Shown here in pieces: positions 21,834 to 31,345 of a DNA stretch of 64,000 nt. Under the pieces are notes generated by a model. It was not told the DNA's origin, did no database searches, and saw nothing but the letters and a program-made list of their open reading frames with translations. Where the stretch lies: the NCBI GenBank assembly GCA_900547555.1, contig URHG01000002.1:62001-126000 (forward strand). Reading direction: 5' to 3'. Position 1 is the stretch's first letter. The number at the start of each line of letters is the position of its first letter. The DNA comes from an uncultured Porphyromonadaceae bacterium (GTDB lineage: Bacteria > Bacteroidota > Bacteroidia > Bacteroidales > UBA11471). The translations under genes and the position numbers were made by a program.

Positions 21834-24800
21834 CTACTTGTATTCTTTCCAGCTTTTAATGGGTATGTTTTGCAGGCTCACAGCGCAGAACGACTCGATA
21901 AAAGCTCCTGCCAGACGGGCGTTGGTAATGAGCGGAATGTTGTGGTCGATTGCCGCTCGGCGTATTTTGTACCCGTTGGTCATTTCGTGCTTGGTATAGT
22001 TCTTGGGAACGTTGATGATGAGATCGAATGCATGACTGGCAATCATGTCCATGACGTTGTTGTCGCGGTGTTCGTCGGGCCATGAAACTTCGATGGCATT
22101 GTCGATACCGTTTTCGACGAGGAATTTGCGAGTCCCTGCCGTAGCATAGATTTGGTATCCTTTTTCGTACAACATGCGGCAACCGTCGAGCAGATCCACT
22201 TTCGATCGTGCCGATCCCGAAGAAACCATTACGTTTTTCTTGGGAATGGCATATCCTACGGCAAGCATGGCGGTGAGCATGGCTTCGTTGAAGTCATCGC
22301 CGATACAACCTACTTCTCCGGTCGATGCCATGTCGACACCCAAAATGGGGTCGGTATTTTGTAATCGGGCGAAAGAGAATTGCGATGCTTTTACGCCGAT
22401 GCAGTCGACGTCGAAAGCCGACTTGTCGGGTTGCGTATAGGGAGCATTAAGCATGATACGGGTCGCTGTTTCTATAAAGTTGCGTTTCAGGACTTTCGAG
22501 ACGAACGGGAAACTTCGTGAAGCACGCAGATTACATTCGATGACTTTCACATCGTTGTTTTTGGCCAGATACTGTATGTTGAACGGTCCACAGATATTCA
22601 GTTCTTTGGCAATCTGCCGGCTGATTTTCTTTATGCGGCGAGCCGTCTCGAAATAGATTTTCTGTGCCGGGAATACGAGTGTGGCGTCGCCCGAGTGCAC
22701 ACCGGCGAATTCGATGTGTTCAGAGATGGCGTACTCGACGATTTCTCCGTTTTGTGCGACAGCGTCGAATTCTATTTCTTTGGTATCTTGCATAAATTTC
22801 GATACCACGACGGGGTATTCTTTCGATACATGAGCGGCGAGGGCGAGGAACTCTTTCAGCCCTTCCATGTCGTGGCATACGTTCATGGCGGCACCGGAGA
22901 GGACGTACGAAGGACGTACCAGTACGGGGAATCCTACATTTTCGACAAATGCCTTGATGTCGTCCATTGAAGTCAGCTCTTTCCATGCCGGTTGGTCGAT
23001 CCCGAGTTGGTCAAGCATGAGAGAGAATTTGTTTCGGTTTTCGGCACGATCTATCGAGATAGGAGAGGTTCCGAGAATAGGAACTTGCTGGCGATGCAGC
23101 TTCATGGCGAGATTGTTGGGAATCTGTCCGCCTACCGAAACGATGACTCCGTTGGGCGATTCGAGATCGATGACATCAAGTACGCGTTCGAACGAAAGCT
23201 CGTCGAAGTAAAGTCTGTCGCACATGTCGTAGTCGGTCGATACCGTTTCAGGATTATAATTGATCATAATCGATTTATAACCCAATTTGCGAGCCGTTTG
23301 TATGGCATTGACCGAACACCAGTCAAACTCTACCGAGCTGCCTATGCGGTAAGCTCCCGAACCGAGAACAACGACCGAACGATCGTTTTTGTAATAAGGT
23401 ATGTCGTGGTCGCTGCCGTCGTAAGTGAGATAGAGGTAGTTGGTGAGATCGGGGTGTTCCGAAGCAACGGTATCGATACGTTTTACCGAAGGAAGTATGC
23501 CCATTTTTTTGCGAAGATTGCGCACACGTATACTTTCCACTTCGAGATTACCGGTGGGGTTCTCGACGAAGCGGGCGATTTGGAAGTCGGAGAATCCCAA
23601 CCGTTTGGCTTCGGAGAGGACTTCTTGCGGAATATCTTCGATATGGTCGTAACTTTCGAGTTTGAGCTTGAAATTGTGTATGTTGTGTAATTTATCGAGG
23701 AACCACGGAGAGATTTTTGTCAGTTCGTGCAGACGGTCTATCGAATATCCGCGATCGAATGCTTCGGCAATGGCAAAGATGCGCATGTCAGTGGGGTTGG
23801 CCAATTCATCGTCGAGATTGTCGAATGTCAGGTCGGTATTTCCTACGAAACCGTGCATTCCCTGACCTATCATACGCAGTCCTTTTTGTATGATTTCTTC
23901 GAAACTTTTTCCGATAGCCATGATTTCGCCTACCGATTTCATGCTCGAACCTATACGCCGCGATACACCTACGAATTTGCTTAGGTCCCAACGGGGTATT
24001 TTGCAGATGAGGTAGTCGAGACTCGGGGCTACGTAGGCCGAGTTGCTGGTTCCCATTTCTCCGATTTGGTCGAGGGTATAGCCCAGCGCCAGTTTGGCGG
24101 CGACAAAAGCCAGCGGATAACCGGTTGCTTTCGAGGCAAGGGCCGATGAACGGCTCAGACGGGCGTTTACTTCGATGACACGGTAATCGTCGGTTTCGGA
24201 GTTGAATGCGTATTGGACGTTGCATTCGCCTACTATATCGAGGTGGCGGATAATTTTGCAGGAGAGTTCTTGCAACATGGTAAGCTCTTTATTATCGAGC
24301 GAGCAGGTAGGAGCGACCACGATACTTTCGCCGGTGTGTATACCCAGAGGGTCGACATTTTCCATACTGGCAACGGTGAAGCAGTGGTTGTTCTTGTCGC
24401 GGATTACCTCGAACTCGATTTCTTTCCAGCCTTTCAGCGATTCTTCCACAAGTATTTGGGGGGAATAAGAAAAGGCGTTTTCAGCGAGAGCTTTCAGCTC
24501 TTCATCGTTATTGCAGAAACCGCTTCCCATACCGCCGAGAGCGTAAGCCGAACGTATGATCAGCGGGAATCCGATCGTGTGAGCGGCCTTGAAAGCATCG
24601 TCCATATTTTCGACGGCGATGCTTTTAGGTGTTTTTATATCGATCTCGTTGAGTTTTTTCACGAAGAGGTCGCGGTCTTCGGTATTCATGATCGCTTCGA
24701 CCGATGTCCCGAGTACTTGAACGTTGTATTTCTTCAAGATACCTTTGTTGTAGAGTTCGGTACCGCAGTTGAGCGCGGTCTGTCCGCCGAAGGCGAGTAA

Positions 24801-25052
24801 TATCCCGTCGGGTTGTTCTTTTTTGAATATTTCTTCTACAAAGTAAGGTGTAATCGGCAGGAAATAAACCTGATCGGCTATACCTTCCGAGGTCTGAATG
24901 GTTGCAATATTCGGATTGATGAGAACGGTTTTTATACCCTCCTCTTTCATCGCTTTCAGAGCTTGAGAACCTGAATAATCGAACTCTCCGGCTTGTCCGA
25001 TTTTCAATGCGCCCGAACCGAGCACAAGTACTTTTTTGATGGTCTGTTGCAT
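21834..25052 (-). CDS. carB: Carbamoyl-phosphate synthase large subunit
   Basis: Makes carbamoyl phosphate from ammonia (delivered by CarA), bicarbonate and two ATP, feeding pyrimidines and arginine. The 1072-residue product is full length: two homologous ATP-grasp halves, beginning VLVLGSGALKIGQAGEFDYSG and repeating VVVLGSGAYRIGSSVEFDW at about 560, then an MGS-like allosteric domain after about 940 (ending in VSLQNI). The ATG at 25052 is the standard CarB start; an upstream in-frame ATG at 25157 would overlap the M23 peptidase gene by 67 bp. It follows that gene by 38 bp on the same strand. carA is not adjacent, unlike in many bacteria. Confidence 0.97.
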   Translation of the reverse strand: MQQTIKKVLVLGSGALKIGQAGEFDYSGSQALKAMKEEGIKTVLINPNIATIQTSEGIADQVYFLPITPYFVEEIFKKEQPDGILLAFGGQTALNCGTELYNKGILKKYNVQVLGTSVEAIMNTEDRDLFVKKLNEIDIKTPKSIAVENMDDAFKAAHTIGFPLIIRSAYALGGMGSGFCNNDEELKALAENAFSYSPQILVEESLKGWKEIEFEVIRDKNNHCFTVASMENVDPLGIHTGESIVVAPTCSLDNKELTMLQELSCKIIRHLDIVGECNVQYAFNSETDDYRVIEVNARLSRSSALASKATGYPLAFVAAKLALGYTLDQIGEMGTSNSAYVAPSLDYLICKIPRWDLSKFVGVSRRIGSSMKSVGEIMAIGKSFEEIIQKGLRMIGQGMHGFVGNTDLTFDNLDDELANPTDMRIFAIAEAFDRGYSIDRLHELTKISPWFLDKLHNIHNFKLKLESYDHIEDIPQEVLSEAKRLGFSDFQIARFVENPTGNLEVESIRVRNLRKKMGILPSVKRIDTVASEHPDLTNYLYLTYDGSDHDIPYYKNDRSVVVLGSGAYRIGSSVEFDWCSVNAIQTARKLGYKSIMINYNPETVSTDYDMCDRLYFDELSFERVLDVIDLESPNGVIVSVGGQIPNNLAMKLHRQQVPILGTSPISIDRAENRNKFSLMLDQLGIDQPAWKELTSMDDIKAFVENVGFPVLVRPSYVLSGAAMNVCHDMEGLKEFLALAAHVSKEYPVVVSKFMQDTKEIEFDAVAQNGEIVEYAISEHIEFAGVHSGDATLVFPAQKIYFETARRIKKISRQIAKELNICGPFNIQYLAKNNDVKVIECNLRASRSFPFVSKVLKRNFIETATRIMLNAPYTQPDKSAFDVDCIGVKASQFSFARLQNTDPILGVDMASTGEVGCIGDDFNEAMLTAMLAVGYAIPKKNVMVSSGSARSKVDLLDGCRMLYEKGYQIYATAGTRKFLVENGIDNAIEVSWPDEHRDNNVMDMIASHAFDLIINVPKNYTKHEMTNGYKIRRAAIDHNIPLITNARLAGAFIESFCAVSLQNIPIKSWKEYK

Positions 25053-25090
25053 GCTATTGGGTATTTTATGGAATATTGAATTCTGAAAAA

Positions 25091-26008
25091 TCAGTCGATA
25101 CGGATAGGTTGTCCGATTTTCAATGTCCGTTTCGGACTTATTTTGTTCAGTCGGCATAATGAGTTGATCGATGTCCTGTATTTACGGGCTATCGAGGTGA
25201 GGGTATCTCCTTTTCTCACCCGGTATACCGAGTAGGTAACACCGTTGGAGTAGTAGGTTTCTGTCCCGGCCCGATAGGGAGCCGAACGGAACACGAATAC
25301 ATCGTTGCGTATTTCATTGTTTTTGAAATCGAATATTTCGTTGGGGTTGAGGTCCAATCCCAAAAAACGGATTTCGAAATGAAGATGGGCTCCTGTCGAG
25401 CGACCGGTATTTCCCCCGAGGGCGATCGGGTCGCCTACTTTTACGATGTCGCCCTCTTTTACAAGAAAGCGGGAGAGATGTCCATAGACAGTTTCGAGAC
25501 CATTGGTGTGGCGCATGACGACATAGTAGCCATATCCTCGGCGTTCGTAGTTGGTAAACCGCACTTGTCCTGCAAAAGCGGCGCGTACGGTATCACCTAT
25601 TGCCAGTTTCAGGTCTACGCCCCGATGCATGCGATAACGACGGAAGCCGTAATCTGAGGTTTTACGACCGATGATAGGCATACAGTAATTGGCCACATTG
25701 ATAGCGAACGTATCGGGAAGTTGTATTCCTGCACGACGGTAGGGATTGATCCAGCGATTTACCCATACGTCTCCGTAAAGCTCGCTGGCCGGAGCGATAC
25801 CGTATTCTTGTTCGAGACGGCGGCTGTATGTGGCCGAATCATCGATACTCAATATCGAAGGTAATTCTTTATTGATTATATTGTTACGCTTTTGGGTGGC
25901 TATATGTTTTTGTATCGAAGGGTCGATTTCCTGTGCTTGTCCCGAAGACAAGAATATTCCTAAAATTAAGAAAGAAAAAAGTGCGGAGAGAAAACGTTTT
26001 TGTTTCAT
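25091..26008 (-). CDS. M23 metallopeptidase with LysM domain (NlpD/EnvC-like)
   Basis: A 305-residue exported protein. Signal peptide 1-25 (SSGQAQ). The middle holds a LytM/M23 peptidase fold with zinc-ligand pattern MHRGVDL (His, Asp) and HLHFEI (HxH), so the site appears complete and the enzyme may be an active endopeptidase rather than a pure amidase activator. The C-terminal 45 residues are one LysM domain (YRVRKGDTLTSIARKYRTS...LNKI) for peptidoglycan binding. Probable role is cell-wall remodelling in the periplasm. The start at 26008 is chosen since it begins the signal peptide; 26029 would add seven residues. It leads the transcript that continues into carB. Confidence 0.88.
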   Translation of the reverse strand: MKQKRFLSALFSFLILGIFLSSGQAQEIDPSIQKHIATQKRNNIINKELPSILSIDDSATYSRRLEQEYGIAPASELYGDVWVNRWINPYRRAGIQLPDTFAINVANYCMPIIGRKTSDYGFRRYRMHRGVDLKLAIGDTVRAAFAGQVRFTNYERRGYGYYVVMRHTNGLETVYGHLSRFLVKEGDIVKVGDPIALGGNTGRSTGAHLHFEIRFLGLDLNPNEIFDFKNNEIRNDVFVFRSAPYRAGTETYYSNGVTYSVYRVRKGDTLTSIARKYRTSINSLCRLNKISPKRTLKIGQPIRID

Positions 26009-26103
26009 ATCTGTTAATCGTTGTTTCATAAATAGCTGAAATATAGCGATTGTTTGTCTCCGAAAAATTCATCGGATTAAGAATCGTCGGGACATAGATT
26101 TTC

Positions 26104-26111
26104 CAAAGGTA
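26104..26111 (-). promoter_or_regulatory. M23-carB promoter -7 element TACCTTTG
   Basis: Minus-strand exact TAnnTTTG match, leader about 90 nt. Confidence 0.6.
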
Positions 26112-26262
26112 ATGATTTCTGTTCGATATATTGCTCGGGTTGTGGAAAAATTTATGATATAATGTTAGAGAATATATATAAATAATATATTTAATCTGCT
26201 GTAAATTAATTGGATATTTTGAAATTTGAACAGACGATTTTTGCCGTTCCTATTTTTTGTAT

Positions 26263-26270
26263 TACTTTTG
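26263..26270 (+). promoter_or_regulatory. ispD-recG promoter -7 element TACTTTTG
   Basis: Exact TAnnTTTG match; predicted transcript start near 26277 fixes the ispD start at 26289 and rules out the upstream in-frame start at 26226. Confidence 0.6.
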
Positions 26271-26288
26271 TTTATAGCAAAAATCATT

Positions 26289-26963
26289 ATGGAAAAGTGT
26301 GTTATAGTAGTAGCGGGAGGAAAAGGATTGCGTATGGGAGGAGATATACCCAAGCAGTTCAGGCTTGTCGGCGGTCGTCCGGTTTTGATGCATACGCTCG
26401 AAGCCTTCCGTCGCTATGATGAGAATATCGGTCTCGTATTGGTTTTGCCCGAGGCCCATTTTACATATTGGCGGGAGTTGTGTCGTCAGTATGCTTTTTC
26501 TCTTCCCCATACGGTCGTGGCTGGTGGGGCGACCCGTTTCCATTCGGTTTTTAACGGTTTACAAGCTGTGCCCGATGAGGTGCGTCTTATTGCCGTGCAT
26601 GACGGCGTGCGACCTTTTATTTCTCGTCGCCTTATGGCCGACGCGTTTACGGCGGCCGGGCGTTTCGGCGCGGCAATTCCTGTAACGCCGGTTATCGAGT
26701 CGTTACGGCGTATTAGGGGCGATGGCAGCAATGAGGCTGTGTCCCGTGCCGAATATCGCAGTGTGCAGACACCGCAGGTTTTCGATTCCGTTGTTTTCAG
26801 AAATGCCTACCGGCAACTGTATCGTGATGATTTTACCGATGATGCTTCTGTTGTCGAGGCGGCCGGATACCGGATAATATTGGTCGAGGGGGATAACGAT
26901 AATATAAAGATTACCACACCACGCGATTTGGCGGTGGCTGAGATATTATGTGCCGATGAGTGA
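26289..26963 (+). CDS. ispD: 2-C-methyl-D-erythritol 4-phosphate cytidylyltransferase
   Basis: Third step of the MEP isoprenoid pathway: forms CDP-methylerythritol from MEP and CTP. The 224-residue protein starts with the nucleotidyltransferase loop VAGGKGLRMGGDIPKQF, with the conserved Arg and Lys that contact CTP phosphates, and carries VHDGVRPF, RAEYRSVQTPQVF, and the C-terminal VEGDNDNIKITTPRDLAVAE, all typical of IspD. The start is decided by the promoter element at 26263-26270. Its last 8 bp overlap recG (ATG at 26956), so the two are one operon, a pairing I have the impression recurs in Bacteroidales. Confidence 0.95.
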   Translation: MEKCVIVVAGGKGLRMGGDIPKQFRLVGGRPVLMHTLEAFRRYDENIGLVLVLPEAHFTYWRELCRQYAFSLPHTVVAGGATRFHSVFNGLQAVPDEVRLIAVHDGVRPFISRRLMADAFTAAGRFGAAIPVTPVIESLRRIRGDGSNEAVSRAEYRSVQTPQVFDSVVFRNAYRQLYRDDFTDDASVVEAAGYRIILVEGDNDNIKITTPRDLAVAEILCADE

Positions 26964-29052
26964 GCTTTCGATGAACGATATAAAGTTTCTTCCCGGCGTC
27001 GGTCCTAAACGGGCGGAGTTGTTCAATAAGGAGCTGGGTATTTATTCTTATGAGGACTTGTTGTATTACTATCCTTATAAGTATATCGATCGTTCGCGTA
27101 CGTATACCATACGGGAAATCAACGGAACGATGCCCTATATACAACTGCGTGGCAAGATTGTACGCTACGAGACGCAGGGCGAAGGTTACAAACGTCGTCT
27201 CACTGCGATTTTTGCCGATGCTACGGGTACGATAGAATTGGTATGGTTCAAGGGTATCAAGTATATTCAAGACCGGTATAAGCCGGGAACGGAATATACG
27301 CTCTTCGGGCGTCCCACTCTTTTCGGCAGCCGCTTGAATATCGCTCATCCCGAAATCGATCCTGTCGATGTGGAAATAGACGGGAATACGGGGTTGCAAC
27401 CGTATTATACGACGACCGAGAAGATGAAGTCGCATTTTCTCAATTCGAAGGCTGTACAGAAAATCATCGCTACGTTGTGGAAAGTCATTCCCCGTTCCTT
27501 TCCCGAGACGCTTCCGGCTGCCGTAATCGCCCGGGCTCATGTGATTTATCTCAGCGAAGCTCTTTATAATATACATTTCCCTCAGTCGCCCGATGTGCTG
27601 CGTAAGGCACAATTTCGATTGAAGTTCGAGGAGCTCTTTTATCTGCAACTCAATATATTGAGGTATACCCGCCAACGTATGCGTCGTTTGGGAGGTTTCC
27701 CGTTTGCGACGATCGGCGATAATTTCAACCGTTTTTATCGCGAATGTCTGCCTTTCGAACTGACGGGTGCGCAGAAGAGGGTTTTGAAAGAAATCCGTGC
27801 CGATGTGGGCAGCGGTCGGCAGATGAATCGTCTTTTGCAAGGCGATGTGGGCAGCGGCAAGACCCTCGTTGCTCTTATGGCTATGCTCATGGCGGTGGAT
27901 AACGGGTATCAGGCGTGTATGATGGCGCCTACCGAAATTCTGGCTACGCAACATTACGAGACGTTGTGCAGCTTGCTTCGTCCCATCGGCGTGCGTATCG
28001 AATTGCTTACCGGCTCTACTCGCAAGAAACAGCGAGAGGAGATACATGAGGGATTGGTGTCGGGCGATGTGAAGATTCTTGTCGGGACACATGCCCTGCT
28101 CGAAGATACGGTCGTATTTGCTAATTTAGGCTTTGTCGTTATCGACGAGCAGCACCGTTTCGGAGTCGAGCAACGTTCGCGCCTGTGGCGGAAAAACTCC
28201 CGACCTCCCCATATTCTCGTGATGACAGCCACCCCTATCCCACGCACGTTGGCGATGACGGTTTACGGCGATCTCGACGTGTCGGTAATCGACGAATTGC
28301 CACCCGGTCGTAAACCGGTAACGACGATACACCGGTACGATAATCGCCGGGCGGAACTTTATGAGTCGATACGCCGGCAGATCGAGCAGGGGCGTCAGGT
28401 ATATATTGTTTACCCTCTGATACAGGAAAGTGAGAAAATCGATTTGAAAAATCTCGAAGAGGGCTTCAAGCAGATCCGTGAGGTCTTTCCCGAATATACC
28501 GTGTGCATGGTACACGGGAAAATGAAACCTGCGGAGAAAGACGCCGAGATGCAGCGTTTTGTCGGGGGCGAGGCGCAAATCATGGTTGCTACTACGGTGA
28601 TAGAGGTGGGAGTGAATGTGCCGAATGCCACGGTGATGGTTATAGAGAATGCCGAGCGTTTCGGCCTTTCCCAGTTGCATCAGTTGCGCGGTCGTGTGGG
28701 ACGGGGAGCCGACCAGTCTTATTGCGTGTTGGTAACATCGCATAAATTATCCGACGATACGCGGAAACGCATCGAGATTATGACCCGTACCAACGACGGC
28801 TTTGAGATTTCCGAGGCCGATTTGCAGTTGAGAGGTCCCGGCGATATGGAGGGAACGCAACAAAGCGGTATTGCTTTTGACTTGCGCATTGCCAATATTG
28901 CCAAAGACGGCCAGATTTTGCAACTGGCACGCGATATAGCCGGTGAGGTACTCGATTCCGATCCCGATTTGACGAAACCTGAAAATGCTGTTTTACCCCG
29001 CCGGTTGGAAAAACTTTTCCGTCGGAAAATCGATTTCAGTCTGATAAGTTGA
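26956..29052 (+). CDS. recG: ATP-dependent DNA helicase RecG
   Basis: Branch-migrates stalled replication forks and Holliday junctions. The 698-residue protein has the N-terminal wedge (OB-fold) domain preceded by LPGVGPKRAELF, then two RecA-like helicase domains: motif I GDVGSGKT near residue 295, motif Ia APTEILA, motif II DEQH (FVVIDEQHRFGVEQR) near 397, motif III MTATPIPRT, and motif VI QLRGRVGRG, followed by the C-terminal TRG-containing segment. The ATG at 26956 is preferred; a GTG at 26950 is two codons upstream. It overlaps ispD by 8 bp and ends at an intrinsic terminator. Confidence 0.97.
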   Translation: MSELSMNDIKFLPGVGPKRAELFNKELGIYSYEDLLYYYPYKYIDRSRTYTIREINGTMPYIQLRGKIVRYETQGEGYKRRLTAIFADATGTIELVWFKGIKYIQDRYKPGTEYTLFGRPTLFGSRLNIAHPEIDPVDVEIDGNTGLQPYYTTTEKMKSHFLNSKAVQKIIATLWKVIPRSFPETLPAAVIARAHVIYLSEALYNIHFPQSPDVLRKAQFRLKFEELFYLQLNILRYTRQRMRRLGGFPFATIGDNFNRFYRECLPFELTGAQKRVLKEIRADVGSGRQMNRLLQGDVGSGKTLVALMAMLMAVDNGYQACMMAPTEILATQHYETLCSLLRPIGVRIELLTGSTRKKQREEIHEGLVSGDVKILVGTHALLEDTVVFANLGFVVIDEQHRFGVEQRSRLWRKNSRPPHILVMTATPIPRTLAMTVYGDLDVSVIDELPPGRKPVTTIHRYDNRRAELYESIRRQIEQGRQVYIVYPLIQESEKIDLKNLEEGFKQIREVFPEYTVCMVHGKMKPAEKDAEMQRFVGGEAQIMVATTVIEVGVNVPNATVMVIENAERFGLSQLHQLRGRVGRGADQSYCVLVTSHKLSDDTRKRIEIMTRTNDGFEISEADLQLRGPGDMEGTQQSGIAFDLRIANIAKDGQILQLARDIAGEVLDSDPDLTKPENAVLPRRLEKLFRRKIDFSLIS

Positions 29053-29090
29053 CAGCCCGCTCCGTGTCGGAAGCAGGCTGTCTGTTTTTT
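29051..29090 (+). terminator. recG intrinsic terminator
   Basis: GACAGCC (29051-29057) pairs with GGCTGTC (29076-29082), followed by TGTTTTTT. The hairpin begins at the recG stop codon. Confidence 0.85.
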
Positions 29091-29118
29091 ACGCTGAAAA
29101 AGGGAACGATATTTTCGA

Positions 29119-29490
29119 TTATTCTTCTACCTCTTTCGGATTTTCACCCCATTGATTCTCTCCGGGTTCGCTGTCGAGGCACATGAGTACGAATAACCAT
29201 ATCGAACCTATTATAGGAATCAAATAGATGAGGTACCACCATCCGCTTTTCCCGATGTCATGCAATCGGCGAATATTCACAGCCAGACTGGGGAGAAATA
29301 CAGCGAGAGCATATAAGAAAAAGACAATTGGAAATATGAGCCATAAAGTACTCTCAATCATGACCATTTGTAGGATATAAAGAATGATAATGATGACTCC
29401 GTTTATCAACGAGAATATCCAATATTCTTTGCGACGAGCCCGCCCGGAGAAATCGGCATACTGATTCCAGCATTTGAGGTACCAATTCAT
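29119..29490 (-). CDS. DUF805 family inner-membrane protein
   Basis: A 123-residue protein with three to four membrane segments. The N-terminal WNQYADFSGRARRKEYW and the central VNIRRLHDIGKSGWWYLIYLIP are the hallmarks of DUF805 (YhaH/YhaI type). The C-terminus is acidic and cytosolic. Function is unknown for the family. It is a single-gene unit, with a promoter element at 29576-29583, converging on recG. Confidence 0.9.
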   Translation of the reverse strand: MNWYLKCWNQYADFSGRARRKEYWIFSLINGVIIIILYILQMVMIESTLWLIFPIVFFLYALAVFLPSLAVNIRRLHDIGKSGWWYLIYLIPIIGSIWLFVLMCLDSEPGENQWGENPKEVEE

Positions 29491-29575
29491 GATTTGCGTA
29501 TGTAAGTTGTGTCCCTACTCTTTTCCGGATTTTCGGTTTTTCCGTTTGGTAGATGATATTTCTACTATTTTCTTA

Positions 29576-29583
29576 CAAAAATA
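29576..29583 (-). promoter_or_regulatory. DUF805 promoter -7 element TATTTTTG
   Basis: Minus-strand TAnnTTTG match; leader about 80 nt. The 298-bp gap 29491-29788 otherwise shows nothing, including no clear terminator for comM. Confidence 0.45.
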
Positions 29584-29788
29584 ATATTAATCGACAAGAA
29601 TAACCATTTTTAGGATATGTTGTTTAACAGAAAATGGTTCGGAAGGCTTTCTCCTCTAAAAAAAATTAGGTTGTTTTCCCGTAAATGAAAACTCCGGTAA
29701 AGAATATGGCTGTTTGTATCTTATTTCTATCGATACGGTACGAGAGGGAGATTTTTATATAATTAATGAAAGAGGAAAGGCGGTAACC

Positions 29789-31327
29789 TTACCCTGCCCA
29801 GTTTTCACGGTCGAGATTGCGGTAATTGATGGCTTCGGCGATGTGGGAGGTTTGTATGGTTTCGCTGCCGGCCAAATCGGCGATGGTGCGTGAAACTTTC
29901 AGTATGCGGTCGTAGGCGCGAGCCGACAGGTTGAGTCGTGTCATGGCCGTGCGCAGCAGGGCAAGTCCGGCCTCGTCGGGTCGGGCAAAGGTGTTGAGCA
30001 GCCGGCTGTTCATCTGTGCGTTGCAATATATGCCGGGGATCTCTTTGAAACGTTCGCTTTGCATTTCCCGGGCGCGGATTACCCGTTCGCGAATGGCTGT
30101 GCTGGGTTCTCCCGGACGGCTGTCGGAGATTTTCTCGAACGGTACGGGAACGATTTCCACTTGTATGTCGATACGGTCGAGCAACGGCCCCGAGATACGG
30201 TTCAAGTAACGGTGTACCGCCCCGGGCGGGCAGATACATTTTTTCTCGGGGTGGTTGTAATACCCGCAAGGGCAGGGATTCATCGATGCGACGAGCATGA
30301 CGCTTGCCGGGTATTCGATGGTGTATTTTGCCCGTGCGACAGTGATTTTCCGGTCTTCGAGGGGCTGGCGCATGACTTCGAGTACTTGGCGGGAGAACTC
30401 GGGCAGTTCGTCGAGGAAAAGCACACCGTTGTGGGCCAGCGATATTTCCCCCGGTTGGGGAAAGGTTCCACCACCTACGAGGGCTGCGCTCGATATGGTA
30501 TGGTGCGGTGCCCGGAAAGGCCGTTGGGTGAGCAATGAACTGTTACGTTCCATCTTCCCGGCTACCGAGTGTATTTTTGTCGTTTCGAGAGCTTCGTTCA
30601 AAGTGAGAGGCGGCAGTATCGAGGCGATACGTTTGGCCATCATCGATTTTCCCGCACCCGGCGGGCCTATCATGATGAGATTGTGCCCTCCGGCGGCAGC
30701 GACTTCGAATGCGCGCTTTACGCTTTCCTGGCCTTTGACGTCGGCGAAATCGAGGTCAAAATTATTTTGAGCCGCAAAAAATTCGGCGCGTGTGTCGATG
30801 ACCGTCGGTATCAATTCCCGATCTCCGTTGAAAAAATCGACCACCTCGCAGATGTTTTCCACGCCATATACGTGGAGTTTGTCGACGACAGCCGCCTCTC
30901 GTACATTTGCTTTGGGGACGATAAGGCCTTCGAATCCTTGCGCGCGGGCTTGTATGGCGATGGGCAGGGCGCCGCGTATGGGTAGGATAGAGCCGTCGAG
31001 CGACAATTCTCCCATGATCATGTAACGACTTAGTTTGTCGGCCGAAATCTCCTCTGCGGCTGCCAGTATGCCGATGGCCAGCGGTAGGTCATAGGCCGAG
31101 CCTTCTTTGCGAAGGTCGGCCGGTGCGAGGTTGATGATGAGTTGTCGGTGCGGGAATTTATATCCGTTGTGTTGCAGTGCCGATCGGATACGTTCATGAC
31201 TCTCCCTGACGGCCGTATCGGCAAGCCCCACCATATAGAAATGAATACCTTGCGAACAATTCACTTCGATGGTTACGGTGAGGGCATCGATGCCCTGCAT
31301 GGCTGCTCCGAAAACTTTGACCAACAT
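29789..31327 (-). CDS. comM: YifB/ComM family Mg-chelatase-like AAA+ ATPase
   Basis: A 512-residue protein of the YifB/ComM family. In naturally competent bacteria ComM is a hexameric helicase promoting branch migration during transformation; in others the role is less clear. The N-terminal domain (residues 1-185) resembles the Lon-like S5-type fold and starts MLVKVFGAAMQGID; then the ATPase core follows with Walker A GPPGAGKS and Walker B ELPEFSRQVLE preceded by VLFLD, and a zinc-like cluster CPCGYYNHPEKKCIC. The C-terminal RLNLSARAYDRILKVSRTIADL is the family signature. It begins 18 bp after the thioredoxin-like lipoprotein gene on the same strand, so it is the second gene of that transcript. 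Confidence 0.93.
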   Translation of the reverse strand: MLVKVFGAAMQGIDALTVTIEVNCSQGIHFYMVGLADTAVRESHERIRSALQHNGYKFPHRQLIINLAPADLRKEGSAYDLPLAIGILAAAEEISADKLSRYMIMGELSLDGSILPIRGALPIAIQARAQGFEGLIVPKANVREAAVVDKLHVYGVENICEVVDFFNGDRELIPTVIDTRAEFFAAQNNFDLDFADVKGQESVKRAFEVAAAGGHNLIMIGPPGAGKSMMAKRIASILPPLTLNEALETTKIHSVAGKMERNSSLLTQRPFRAPHHTISSAALVGGGTFPQPGEISLAHNGVLFLDELPEFSRQVLEVMRQPLEDRKITVARAKYTIEYPASVMLVASMNPCPCGYYNHPEKKCICPPGAVHRYLNRISGPLLDRIDIQVEIVPVPFEKISDSRPGEPSTAIRERVIRAREMQSERFKEIPGIYCNAQMNSRLLNTFARPDEAGLALLRTAMTRLNLSARAYDRILKVSRTIADLAGSETIQTSHIAEAINYRNLDRENWAG

Positions 31328-31345
31328 ACGCGCTTGTGGAAGAGA

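Noticed and set aside
26911..28092. 393-codon minus-strand frame opposite recG
   Set aside because: Antisense to recG, whose helicase motifs fix the coding strand.
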